Assembly (NCBI GenBank): GCA_021646465.1
Contig: SOET01000002.1
Span: 62,001-126,000 of the forward strand
Direction of reading: 5' to 3'
Length of the DNA: 64,000 bases
DNA from: Candidatus Kuenenia hertensis
GTDB lineage: Bacteria; Planctomycetota; Brocadiia; Brocadiales; Brocadiaceae
Shown here: positions 48,705 to 58,250 of the stretch, one piece after another
Numbering within the stretch: position 1 is the stretch's first letter
Layout: each line of letters starts with the position of its first letter
The notes under the pieces: model-generated
Databases searched by the model: none
Seen by the model: only the letters and a program-made list of their open reading frames with translations
What the model was told of the DNA's origin: nothing
Made by a program: the position numbers and the translations under genes

Positions 48705-50638
48705 TTGCTCTTTCTTCGGTAATAAGAAACTAAGCACCCCATTAATTCTATAATCACAAAACGCCCTTCCTCCGTATATGCCTGTAACTTTGAGGATAGA
48801 ACATCTTTACATTTTCTTTTCATGGCAGTGCTGTGGATCTGCGCTACATCATCCGGTCCGGCCCCTGCCGAACCTAATCGTTCCGCGAAACTCCGGAGAT
48901 GCTCTGAAAGACGATGCTCAACCTTATATACCTGTTCTTTTATCGCCAGATCCAATAAATTTACATATATTCCGACAAACTCCTCAAAAAGATCAACCCC
49001 GTTTTCACTCATCGACTGGGAATAACGCACCTTATTCTTAACATCACTTAGAAGAAAATCCGATGATTGATTTAATGAGCTTACCTCCCTCTCCTGTTTC
49101 TGGCGTACACGAATTTCTTCGGCTTGCTTCCGTTCGGTAATATCCTCCTTAACGCCAACAAAATGGGAAATAACCCCTTCTTCATTTCTTATGGGAGAGA
49201 TGATCGCATATTCCCAGAGTAAACTACCATCCTTTCTTTTATTATGGAATTCTCCCTGCCATTTCCGCCCGGACATAATTGTTTCCCATAATTGTTTATA
49301 TTCTTCTGAGGATGTCTCACCTGACTTTAATATGCGGGGATTCTTTCCGATAACTTCGTTATAGGAATAGCCGGTAATTTTATAAAAACTGGGATTAACA
49401 TATTCAACATTTCCTTTGGGATCGGTTATTACCACAGAATTCGGGCTTTGTTCTACTGCGAATGAAAGTTTGCGAAGCTGCATTTCATTTTGCCTGCGAA
49501 TGGCAATCTCGTGTGAAAGATTTTCCGCCATGGTATTAAAACTCATCGCCAGCTTTCCGATTTCATCTTTATTCAGTATTGAAACCCTTCGATTCAGTTC
49601 CCCCGATGCAAATTTTTCCGTTGTAATTTTAAATGTATTAATCGGGCGGGAAACTGAATGCGCAAAAAAGGCTCCAACGGAAATTGCAATAGCGGCGCTA
49701 ACACCTCCTGTAATCAGTGCAACAATTCCCAAAGTGCTCAATGGCGCATAAACTTCCGATTTATCTATTTTTGCCACTAGCCCCCACTGCAATGAAGGAA
49801 TATATTCATATGCCGCCACAACGTCAACACCCCGGTAATCATGTGCAATAAGAGTACCGCTTTTCCCCTCCAACGCTAACTTCATTGGCCGTGCTTCTCC
49901 GGATTCTACAGGAACCCGCACGTTGAGAGGAGGCTCTGTTCTATAACGCAAAGCCGTTAAAAAAGTAATATTGTCCCGAACCATTACCCCTAATAAAATC
50001 TCTCCCGAATCGCCCATCCCCACCCGGCTGGATGTCGTTTCGCTTAATGAATCAAGCAGATAATAATTCGTTAATATACCGAGAATTTCACCCTCTTTTT
50101 TTGAAGGTATTGCAACCATCATTGGAATGCAATTTATATCTATGCCGGGAACGTACAAGGGATGCTCGACAAACGCATCTTTAGAAAGGTGATTTTTGAA
50201 CAGTACAAAATCATGATTTGTTGATAACTCCAGATTGATCATGTTTTCATTAGTCGAGGCAATAATCTTTCCATCGGGGCGTGCAATTGATATCGCAGCA
50301 ATATGGGTATCCAATGATTTTTTTTGCGTAGTGAGATAATTATTTAAGACGGTGACGTCATCTTTTTTTTCATCCTCTGCAAAAAAAATTGCTTCCAGTT
50401 GTTTCCTTATAAACCCATCTGAACTGAAATCCGTTGTTCTCCACTTTTTTGCTTCGATAAACGTTAATATATGAAGCTTCCTGGATTCAGCAATCGATGA
50501 CAGCTCGTTCAATTGATGATGTTTCAATACTTTTCCGGCATGAAAATAATACAGGAAGGTAATCAAAATGATCGGAATGAGCGAAATGGAAAGTCCAAAC
50601 AGCAACAGCTTGTTTCTTATTGTTTTAAACACAATCAA
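48695..50638 (-). CDS. Cache-HAMP-PAS sensor with KaiA-like C-terminus
   Basis: A 647-residue membrane sensor without a kinase domain. TM1 about 10-32 (SISLIPIILITFLYYF), a periplasmic Cache-type domain about 33-290, TM2 about 295-320, HAMP about 320-375 (SRPINTFKITTEKFASGEL), PAS/PAC about 385-500 (AVEQSPNSVVITDPKGNVEY, FVGVKEDITERKQAEE). From about 525 on comes a helical domain with YVNLLDLAIKEQVYKVEHRL, GPDDVAQIHSTAMKRK and FVIIELMGCLVSYYRRKS. The latter resembles the KaiA C-terminal/RsbU N-terminal four-helix fold (IH...M...L..GR...I..L...YRR). It lies between two kaiB genes, so a KaiA-like input to KaiC is likely, but not proven. Confidence 0.8.
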   Translation of the reverse strand: MIVFKTIRNKLLLFGLSISLIPIILITFLYYFHAGKVLKHHQLNELSSIAESRKLHILTFIEAKKWRTTDFSSDGFIRKQLEAIFFAEDEKKDDVTVLNNYLTTQKKSLDTHIAAISIARPDGKIIASTNENMINLELSTNHDFVLFKNHLSKDAFVEHPLYVPGIDINCIPMMVAIPSKKEGEILGILTNYYLLDSLSETTSSRVGMGDSGEILLGVMVRDNITFLTALRYRTEPPLNVRVPVESGEARPMKLALEGKSGTLIAHDYRGVDVVAAYEYIPSLQWGLVAKIDKSEVYAPLSTLGIVALITGGVSAAIAISVGAFFAHSVSRPINTFKITTEKFASGELNRRVSILNKDEIGKLAMSFNTMAENLSHEIAIRRQNEMQLRKLSFAVEQSPNSVVITDPKGNVEYVNPSFYKITGYSYNEVIGKNPRILKSGETSSEEYKQLWETIMSGRKWQGEFHNKRKDGSLLWEYAIISPIRNEEGVISHFVGVKEDITERKQAEEIRVRQKQEREVSSLNQSSDFLLSDVKNKVRYSQSMSENGVDLFEEFVGIYVNLLDLAIKEQVYKVEHRLSEHLRSFAERLGSAGAGPDDVAQIHSTAMKRKCKDVLSSKLQAYTEEGRFVIIELMGCLVSYYRRKSNRG

Positions 50639-50741
50639 TACACCGAAAAAGAAAATACGTATTTTGTCAAGGGGTGGATTTTAAAAGAAAAACCCCGAAT
50701 AACCGTAGTTTCTAACATCAATTTCCGTTTATTTCTTCATC

Positions 50742-51005
50742 TTACAAATCGAGACCAAAGAGAACCTGATTCCTCACAGAAAGATCTCCCACCACCCTTC
50801 TTTCTTTTCCCGGGGAAATTTTTACCAGTGTGGGGGTAGCAAGAATGCGATTCTCTACCGCGGCTTCAGGGTTCTCAACTATATCAATAATTTCTTCTTC
50901 ACACTCTCTGGCAGAGAGATCACGAATTAATTTTTGAAAATTCTCTACCGCTTTCTGAGAATTTTCGGTTTTCCCTGATATATAAAGCTTAAGGATATAT
51001 TTCAT
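50742..51005 (-). CDS. kaiB: KaiB, copy 2
   Basis: An 87-residue KaiB-type protein: KYILKLYISGKTENSQKAVE, EEIIDIVENPEAAVENRILA, TPTLVKISPGKERRVVGDLS, VRNQVLFGLDL. It is more divergent than copy 1: PPP of the usual KELPPPIRR motif is replaced by SPGKERR. The ATG at 51005 gives the family length; the upstream in-frame extension has no sense. First gene of the leftward Kai run. Confidence 0.9.
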   Translation of the reverse strand: MKYILKLYISGKTENSQKAVENFQKLIRDLSARECEEEIIDIVENPEAAVENRILATPTLVKISPGKERRVVGDLSVRNQVLFGLDL

Positions 51006-51222
51006 CTCATTTTTTCTATTACATTTATAAGATAAATACTTCGGGGAAAAATAAGTGCAAATAAAATGGATGGCATTAAAGCATAGTATTTTGCAATTTG
51101 CAATAATTTTTCTTTTGCAATAACAACAAAATAAGGTAGCACTATCTTCAGTGGGAAACACCACGAAATAAATTTGAAATTGAAATAGTTTCGATTTATG
51201 TTATAATCCATTTTCACAATTG

Positions 51223-51296
<74 letters not shown>

Positions 51297-51437
51297 TTTT
51301 TATAATTTTTTCGTACTCTGACTTTTTTATTTTTATCCCCTCAACATGCTGCTGGCCGGGTTTCTCTTCCAAACAAAATTTATTCATCCTGTTTTTTATC
51401 ATTTTTTTCTTTTAAACTCATTTGATAATCACCGATT

Positions 51438-51657
51438 ATGAATAGGAAATGTGTTGCAATTATCGGCGTCGGAGACGCAGAAGAGTCTATTTTAGCAATT
51501 GCGGAAGAAATTGGCGGCATTATTGCAAAAAACTAAATTTAAAGACGTCACGGCGGATATAAAGATTTTAAAGGCAGAAATCAGTGTCCTTAAATGGATG
51601 ACAGGATTTATCATTGCCGGTATCGTTTCTATGATTATCCGGCTATTCATTGCGTAA
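51438..51657 (+). pseudogene. Two adjoining gene remnants
   Basis: MNRKCVAIIGVGDAEESILA leads to an early stop at 51536 and looks like the first strand-loop-helix of a Rossmann protein of the LOG/TIGR00725 type. A second frame then gives ILKAEISVLKWMTGFIIAGI and a membrane helix ending at 51657, like the end of a DUF1640-type coiled-coil protein. Neither has a full gene. The rest of the gap 51297-51733 shows nothing certain. Confidence 0.4.
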
Positions 51658-51733
51658 CTCATTCCCGTTTTGCTTTATTTGTTTTTGTCTTTTCTGATTA
51701 AGTACAGGTAAATCAATTACTTTTGGAATTTCC

Positions 51734-53902
51734 TTATTTTCCTGAAACCTTAAAATACTCTACCACCTGTTTAATATCTTCCTGATCTGCCTGACCCGGA
51801 TCTCTCTTTAAAAGTTCATTCAGATATATTTTTGATTTTTCAACATCACGCTTGTTCACAAGATATAAAAACACCAGTCTTTTGTAAGCAATCGCATCCC
51901 AGGGAAAACGCTTTGTGATATGCCGGAATATGTTTATCGCATCATCGACCCTCCCCATGCGGTAATAAAGATTGCCCAACGCAAGGAGGATATTAAAATC
52001 GTTCGGTGCTAACTGAGCAGCCATGCGGTATGCTTGAATAGCCTTTTCTTCTTCTTTCAGATTTTCATACGCAAAACCAAGGTTGTAATAACTCTGCGGT
52101 TGATTCCTGTCTAACGCAAGTGCTTTTTCAAAATACGCAATGGCTTCGCGCAGCTTCCCGCGTTTTGCATAGTTTACCCCTACATTGTTTATGGCAAGGA
52201 GATACTTGCTATCATAAAAAAGGGATTTTTGAAACTCGTCAAGGGCTTCGTCAAGCTTTTCCATCGAATTGTAAACGCTGCCAAGGCCATTATGCGCATG
52301 AGCGTAATCCGGTTTTATCCTGAGCGCCTCCAGATATTCCTCCTTTGCCTTATCAAGTTGTCCCCGGTTATAATAAATATTACCAAGATTGTTGTGCGGC
52401 TGTGCGTAGTATCTATCCAGCCGGATAGCCTCATTGTATTCAGCCTCTGCCTTCTCTTCCAATCCCTGTTTTGTATAGACTATGCCAAGATTGCTATGTA
52501 TGCTTGCGTCTTCCGCATTACAAAGTAATGCTGTTTGATATTCCTTTTGAGCGCGCGGAATGTTTCCGTTTTCCAGATAAACATTTCCCAGATTGCAATG
52601 CGCACGGTGGCTTTGCGGCGATCTTTCCAGGGTTTTTGTCCATAATGAAAATTCATCCCGCCAATCTCCGTTTTTCCTTATAATAGCAAAACTATTGCTC
52701 CCTACCATAAAAATTACTATCCCTAATTGCACCACTTTCCTTAAAGGAATAGCCCGCGGAGATAGCGTTCTATCGGTAATACGATAAATAAGAATCCCCT
52801 TTGCCACACAAAATCCCATAACCGGAAGATAAAGATATCGTTCCGCCATAATATTCCCAATAGGAATAATATTCATAACCGGCAAGAGCATGATAAAAAA
52901 CCATGCCATCCAGCAGGCAAAAAAATGTCTCATTTTGCATAGTTTTGCAAGGATAACAAAAACAGAACACAAAAACAGCACGGAGAGGATGCTCGATATT
53001 TCCAGGGGAAATTTCACAAAGGGTACCACATAATCTGCGTTCAGATTAAAGGGAAAAAAAGATATTTTGATATAGGACGCCAGTACCTTCAGCATTGTAA
53101 AAATATTTACCAGAAACCCTCCCGGTTTATATTCAGCCTGTACTGCGGGATTTCTCAATATTACAAATCTGATAACGAGATAAAACAGAGAGACTGCGAA
53201 ATATCCAATATAGATACCTTTACACCTCCGTAAAATTCCAGGCAATATCCTTTGGTCTGTAAAGATAACAAACAAAAATAAAATAACAGGCAACGTTATT
53301 GCCATCTCTTTTGAAAAGAGCGCGAAAAAATACGCAATAAGAGAAACAGAATAATATATGACAAAGCGTCTTTTTCCTCCAACATTTCCCGTCAGCAAAT
53401 TATCAGACTTTCTAAAATAAATGAGAGACAGGAGCACAAATGTTGCTGAAAGAAGGTCTTCACGATAGCCAATAGAATTCACTGTTTCCGTAAGAATCGG
53501 ATGCGTTATAAAAAAGAGGGTGGAAAGCCACAACATTTTTTTATTTTTTAACAACGGGAGGAGGAAAAGATAAAAAAGGACTGTATTTACCGCATGCAAT
53601 AAAATGTTTGTAAGGTGAAAACCAAAAGGGTGGATATGCCAGATGCTATAATCAACAAAATAAGAAAATGTCACGAACGGCCGATAACTCATTTCCCCGG
53701 AAATGGTAAAATAATCCGCTGAAAACAGCGCGGGAAAATATTTCCACTCCTTTATAAAACCATTATCCACGATAACCTTAAAATCATCGTAAACAAATTT
53801 CCCGTGAGTAGCGTTTATGTAAAGCAGAAAGGAAAAGACCGGTATTAAAGCCGTTAGAATGGGAGAAATGGGCGTGCTTTTCGAATGTGGTCTGATACTC
53901 AA
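51734..53902 (-). CDS. TMTC-like membrane protein with TPR repeats
   Basis: A 722-residue protein. About 10-12 membrane helices fill residues 12-430. The first periplasmic loop has FVYDDFKVI with the Asp pair and SYRPFVTFSYFVDY, and VNSIGYREDLLSATFVLLSL is the second family block, as in TMTC/PMT-like O-glycosyltransferases. About eight tetratricopeptide repeats follow (430-700; for example YAQPHNNLGNIYYNRGQLDK, YAHAHNGLGSVYNSMEKLDE). The family moves sugars from lipid carriers onto proteins; acceptor and sugar are unknown here. ATG start, no partner gene nearby. Confidence 0.82.
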   Translation of the reverse strand: MSIRPHSKSTPISPILTALIPVFSFLLYINATHGKFVYDDFKVIVDNGFIKEWKYFPALFSADYFTISGEMSYRPFVTFSYFVDYSIWHIHPFGFHLTNILLHAVNTVLFYLFLLPLLKNKKMLWLSTLFFITHPILTETVNSIGYREDLLSATFVLLSLIYFRKSDNLLTGNVGGKRRFVIYYSVSLIAYFFALFSKEMAITLPVILFLFVIFTDQRILPGILRRCKGIYIGYFAVSLFYLVIRFVILRNPAVQAEYKPGGFLVNIFTMLKVLASYIKISFFPFNLNADYVVPFVKFPLEISSILSVLFLCSVFVILAKLCKMRHFFACWMAWFFIMLLPVMNIIPIGNIMAERYLYLPVMGFCVAKGILIYRITDRTLSPRAIPLRKVVQLGIVIFMVGSNSFAIIRKNGDWRDEFSLWTKTLERSPQSHRAHCNLGNVYLENGNIPRAQKEYQTALLCNAEDASIHSNLGIVYTKQGLEEKAEAEYNEAIRLDRYYAQPHNNLGNIYYNRGQLDKAKEEYLEALRIKPDYAHAHNGLGSVYNSMEKLDEALDEFQKSLFYDSKYLLAINNVGVNYAKRGKLREAIAYFEKALALDRNQPQSYYNLGFAYENLKEEEKAIQAYRMAAQLAPNDFNILLALGNLYYRMGRVDDAINIFRHITKRFPWDAIAYKRLVFLYLVNKRDVEKSKIYLNELLKRDPGQADQEDIKQVVEYFKVSGK

Positions 53903-54081
53903 GAAAAATCGTTTCCTATTTATTAAATGTTTCGCTGAAATTTTTTACATTATATAATATGGTAATAATAGAAACAAAAGATTTTCATTAAAACGAATAT
54001 TTAAAACATACCACAGCAAAACTACCTCTAAGATGATACGCTGTGAAACATAGGCATTATCATTTACATTGACCACCTTAC

Positions 54082-54903
54082 ATGCCCGTGTTATCATTAC
54101 CCGATATGAAAGAAGCACCTCAAACAGACTTTATAAAATTCCTCGGCACGGCTGGTGCAAGAGTTGTCGTATCAAAACAACTGCGTGCATCCGGCGGGAT
54201 ATGGTATTCTTTGCATGGTTATAACGTTTTGGTAGATCCGGGTCCGGGATGCCTTGTCAGATGTATTTCCAGCAGGCCCAAAATGGACCCGATGAAACTG
54301 GATGCAATTATTCTCTCTCACAGACACCTGGATCATGCCGCAGATGTGAATGTAATGATTGAAGCAATGACCGAGGGCGGATTTAAAAAAAGAGGGACTC
54401 TGTACACACCCGAAGACGCACTAACAGAAGACCCGGTCGTTTTCCACTATGTGAGAAGCTATATTACACAAATACATATTATTAAAGAAGGCGGGTGTTA
54501 TCAATTATCAGATGACGTCTCCTTCCAAACACCGCTCAAACATCATCACCCAAGTGAAACATACGGCATCAATTTCACAACTCCCGACTATACCATTTCA
54601 CATATTGTTGACACCCGTTACTTTCCGGATCTGTTAAAGTTCTATAAAGGAGATGTTTTAATCATTAATGTCGTCCGTTATAACGTCGACCGGGACACAA
54701 AAAAGTGGCTTTATCACCTTACCATAAGAGACGTCAAAGAGATAGTAACTACATTAAAACCTAAAACAACCATATTAAATCACTTCGGAATGACAATGCT
54801 TAAGGCCCACCCGCACAAAGTTGCCGAGCAATTATCGGACGAAACAGGCCTCAATATTATTGCCGCAAACGACGGATTGAGATTTAATTTAAAAGGCGAT
54901 TAG
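54082..54903 (+). CDS. MBL-fold metallo-hydrolase
   Basis: A 273-residue metallo-beta-lactamase fold protein. Metal motif LSHRHLDHAADV, further His in LKHHHPSETYG, Asp in ISHIVDTRYFPD and the last His in TILNHFGMTML. The layout is like RNase Z/phosphodiesterase-type members that hydrolyse phosphoesters, but the substrate is not evident. It begins FIKFLGTAGARVVVSKQ, typical of this subgroup. Confidence 0.85.
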   Translation: MPVLSLPDMKEAPQTDFIKFLGTAGARVVVSKQLRASGGIWYSLHGYNVLVDPGPGCLVRCISSRPKMDPMKLDAIILSHRHLDHAADVNVMIEAMTEGGFKKRGTLYTPEDALTEDPVVFHYVRSYITQIHIIKEGGCYQLSDDVSFQTPLKHHHPSETYGINFTTPDYTISHIVDTRYFPDLLKFYKGDVLIINVVRYNVDRDTKKWLYHLTIRDVKEIVTTLKPKTTILNHFGMTMLKAHPHKVAEQLSDETGLNIIAANDGLRFNLKGD

Positions 54904-54922
54904 TCTATTTGGCATTTGAAGT

Positions 54923-55017
54923 GGTGGCAGGAGTTTCCTCCTGCCACCTGATTGATACGGCTTAGAAGTTGCCCGACTGTTCGGCAGGCAGGCTGTCAGG
55001 AGGAAACTCCTGACAGC
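54923..55017. repeat. Pair of CAGGAG/CTCCTG palindromes
   Basis: GGTGGCAGGAG-TTT-CTCCTGCCACC type palindrome (54923-54948) and a second, GCTGTCAGGAGG with complement (54992-55017), share the GGAGTTTCCTCC core in opposite sense. They occupy the gap between the hydrolase and the four-PAS gene and may also act as a terminator. Confidence 0.7.
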
Positions 55018-55193
55018 ACGGGAATTTGGCATTCATAATGTCGCGCAATCCCTTTTGGCTTGCATATCATGTATTTTTGATATATAGTTATGCATGCTTA
55101 TTACTATTGAGAAATTATTAGTACCTTTTCAAAATATTTACCACACAGATTAAGTAAAAACGCTTGAACTGTTTCAACCCACATCATAAAAAT

Positions 55194-57803
55194 ATGTCAA
55201 AACCAGAAGATTCTCGCGAGTATTATAAGAGCCTTTATAATGCATCTCCCATAGGCCTGGCCTCTATCGACAGTAATGGTTTTATACGTGAAATAAATCA
55301 AACGGCAGCAAAGTTGCTTGGTACTGATCAAAAAAAATTAATAAATGTTTCTTTTCTTGATTTTGTTACCCCAGAATCTTCGGATACCTTTTTAAATCAT
55401 CTAAAACAATGCAGGCACTCCATTGAGCAGGTAATTTCTGAAGTAAACATTTTCCCAAGAGGACATTCCATTTTAACCGTCCAACTGATAAGCACAAAAG
55501 ATGCGGACGAGAATGGTTCCACCATTTACAGAACCGCCATATTTGATACTTTGGGAAGTTTACAACAAAGATTTTCTGCTGCAGACAAACCAATTGTTAA
55601 CGATGAAAATAAAACAACAGAAAAACTTGTGGAAGAAAATAAAAAGCTTAAAGAGAAGTTAGCAAGACATTTAAAGGCAGAGGAAGATCTGCGCAAATTA
55701 TCACGCGCCATTGAACAAAGTCCCTGCACTGTGATGATTACAAATGCAGCGGGCAATATCGAATACGTTAATCCCAAGTTTACGCAATTAACCGGCTATA
55801 CACCAGAAGAGGTAATTGGGAAAAATCCCCGCATCTTAAAACCTGACAAAATCCCCTCTGAAAAATACCGCCAATTGTGGGAGACCATTTTATCCGGAGG
55901 AGAATGGCAGGGTGAATTTTGTAACAGAAAAAAGAATGGCGAACTTTACTGGGAATATGCCTACATTTCTCCCGTGAAAAACCAAAACGGAGAAATTACT
56001 CATTTTATTGGAGTAAAGGAAGATATCACCGAAAAAATGCATTCTGAAGAAAAACTTCGGACATTGTCGCGCGCAATAGAACAAAGTCCGTGTGCGGTGT
56101 TAATTACCAACGCAAAAGGAACTATTGAATATGTCAATCCCAGGTTTACCAGGTTAACCGGTTATGCGCCTGACGAAGTGATTGGGAAAAACCCAAATAT
56201 TTTAAAACCAGGCAATATCCCATCAGAAAAATTTAACCATTTGTGGAAGACAATTACTTCCGGAAATGAATGGCAGGGGAAATTTTGCAACAAAAAAAAG
56301 AATGGCGATTTGTATTGGGAATACGCATATATCTCACCGGTAAAAAATCAATTAGGCGTTATCACCAATTTTATTGCAATAAAAGAAGACATCACCGAAC
56401 GCATAAAAGCAGAGGAAGAATTAAGTAAATTTTCACGCGCTATCGAACAAAGTCCATCTACTGTCCTTATAACAAATTCCAAGGGAATCATAGAATACGT
56501 TAATCCACGGTTCACCGAATCAAGCGGTTACACAGCAGAAGAAGTCCTTGGGAAAAACCCGCGCGTTCTCAAGCCGGAAAACATTTCTCTCGAAGAATTT
56601 GCGGAATTATGGAAAACCCTCCTTACAGGAAAAGAATGGAAGGGAGAATTTTGCTATAAAAAAAAGACCGGAGAAGTTTATTGGGAAAATGCATATATTT
56701 CTCCAATAAGAAACCATGAAGGTAAAATCACCCATTTTATTGTAGTAAAAGAAGATATAACTGAACGCAAACTGGTGGAAGAAGAACGAATCAGCCACAT
56801 TAAAGAACTGGAAGATTTGATGTCTTTTTCCACCGCTATTAATGATGAAGAACAGGAAGAAGGCCTTTTAAAGCATCTTGTTTCCGCATTACAAAAACAT
56901 TTTACTCCAGATACCGTAACAGTAGTTATGGTGGATAAAGAAAAAAACATGCTCTATTTCCCTCTGGCCGATCAAATGAATCCCGGCGAGGAATTAATTA
57001 AAAGAGACGCACTGCTAGATCCTTCATTATGCAAAGTGATAAAAAGCGGGAAAAAATTAATTGTAAACGACATTGCGGATGAATCGTCTTGTGAATGCCT
57101 TGTAACAAAGGGGAAAACCGGAGGTTATATTTGCTTTCCCATTGTAGTAGGAAACAAAACAGCAGGTATGACGCTTATGATAAAAAAAGAATTCGGGATG
57201 TGGAAGAAGGAAAAAGTACAAAGGCTCATGTCAAATTATATAGAAACAACGGCACTCGCTCTTCACAAATTAGAACTCCTGGATATTGCGAAACATACAA
57301 ACGTAACCGATGAACTTACCGGAATATACAATAAACGATATTTTACCGAACTGTTGACAAAACAAGTTGCTATGGCAAAAAGAAGAAGCGAGAACCTAAG
57401 CCTTCTCATACTGGGCATAGACAACTACAAAGCGATAACCGAAACGTGTGGCTCCGCCAATGCAGTAAAACTCCTCTTGCAGCAAATAACCGGTATCTTA
57501 AGTGATTCTGTCAGTGATTCAGACATTGTAGCAAGGTACGATACTGAAGAATTCGCCATTATTATGCCAACAACATTTACTACCAGGGCACTTGTAAAAG
57601 CTGACGGAATACGGCAGCGCATAGAATTTACCAACTTTAATGATTTTGGTTCCGACCGTTCGCTCAATATTACTGTCAGTATCGGAATCGCCTCCTTTCC
57701 TGAACACGCCAAAGAAGTGGAATCTTTAGTCAAACTTGCAAATAAAGCGTTTTATCAGGCAAAAAACGACGGGGGGAACAGGGTTGCGGCGCTGACCAAT
57801 TAG
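55194..57803 (+). CDS. Four-PAS, GAF protein with degenerate GGDEF
   Basis: An 869-residue soluble sensor. A first PAS at about 5-125 differs from three near-identical PAS/PAC units at about 165-290, 290-410 and 415-535, each with AIEQSP and then ITHFI/ITNFI, clearly recent duplications. A GAF-like domain (about 545-690) and a GGDEF-family domain (about 700-865) follow. The active motif reads RYDTEEFAI instead of GGDEF, so cyclase activity is probably lost and the domain may bind GTP or cyclic di-GMP instead. The ATG at 55194 has no ribosome site; a TTG at 55164 is open. Confidence 0.88.
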   Translation: MSKPEDSREYYKSLYNASPIGLASIDSNGFIREINQTAAKLLGTDQKKLINVSFLDFVTPESSDTFLNHLKQCRHSIEQVISEVNIFPRGHSILTVQLISTKDADENGSTIYRTAIFDTLGSLQQRFSAADKPIVNDENKTTEKLVEENKKLKEKLARHLKAEEDLRKLSRAIEQSPCTVMITNAAGNIEYVNPKFTQLTGYTPEEVIGKNPRILKPDKIPSEKYRQLWETILSGGEWQGEFCNRKKNGELYWEYAYISPVKNQNGEITHFIGVKEDITEKMHSEEKLRTLSRAIEQSPCAVLITNAKGTIEYVNPRFTRLTGYAPDEVIGKNPNILKPGNIPSEKFNHLWKTITSGNEWQGKFCNKKKNGDLYWEYAYISPVKNQLGVITNFIAIKEDITERIKAEEELSKFSRAIEQSPSTVLITNSKGIIEYVNPRFTESSGYTAEEVLGKNPRVLKPENISLEEFAELWKTLLTGKEWKGEFCYKKKTGEVYWENAYISPIRNHEGKITHFIVVKEDITERKLVEEERISHIKELEDLMSFSTAINDEEQEEGLLKHLVSALQKHFTPDTVTVVMVDKEKNMLYFPLADQMNPGEELIKRDALLDPSLCKVIKSGKKLIVNDIADESSCECLVTKGKTGGYICFPIVVGNKTAGMTLMIKKEFGMWKKEKVQRLMSNYIETTALALHKLELLDIAKHTNVTDELTGIYNKRYFTELLTKQVAMAKRRSENLSLLILGIDNYKAITETCGSANAVKLLLQQITGILSDSVSDSDIVARYDTEEFAIIMPTTFTTRALVKADGIRQRIEFTNFNDFGSDRSLNITVSIGIASFPEHAKEVESLVKLANKAFYQAKNDGGNRVAALTN

Positions 57804-58250
57804 CGCATAATTTCCTAATTACCAAGCAGGAATATACGAGTAGTCATGAGAAAAAAACTTGCCGCTCGGCTTAGAAATCAACTATTTTCGACATCTATTT
57901 CGTCATATTCAGGTATAATTACTGCTCTCTTTGCCTTCGGATGGGTTAATATATGATGCGAACCTTTCTCACGCTTATAGATACACCCATAAAGCTCAAA
58001 CACCTTTATCTATGTATTAAATGGTTTGCTGAAGTATGCAAACAACTATCTCTGCCTTCCCAAAAGGTACTACGGATTACAATCGTTGCTGATAATAGTG
58101 GCGTTTGCAGCCTTTTACCGGGTAAAATGACGCATTGGGCAAGCCATTTTTCGTGGTAAGCAAGGAGGTAAATCCCGGCCTGGTTTCAGTTTCCAACAGA
58201 TCAGGAGTTCTGAATTTATATTAAGCTTACTATCAGCAAATGTATTGCCT
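57804..58250. other. 447-bp gap, no supported feature
   Basis: A 68-codon rightward ORF (57953-58159) has no ribosome site, domain or sensible composition. No repeat or terminator stands out. It could be decayed coding sequence. Confidence 0.4.

Noticed and set aside
57953-58159. 68-codon rightward ORF after the four-PAS gene
   Set aside because: No ribosome site or recognisable domain; kept only as a remark on the gap.
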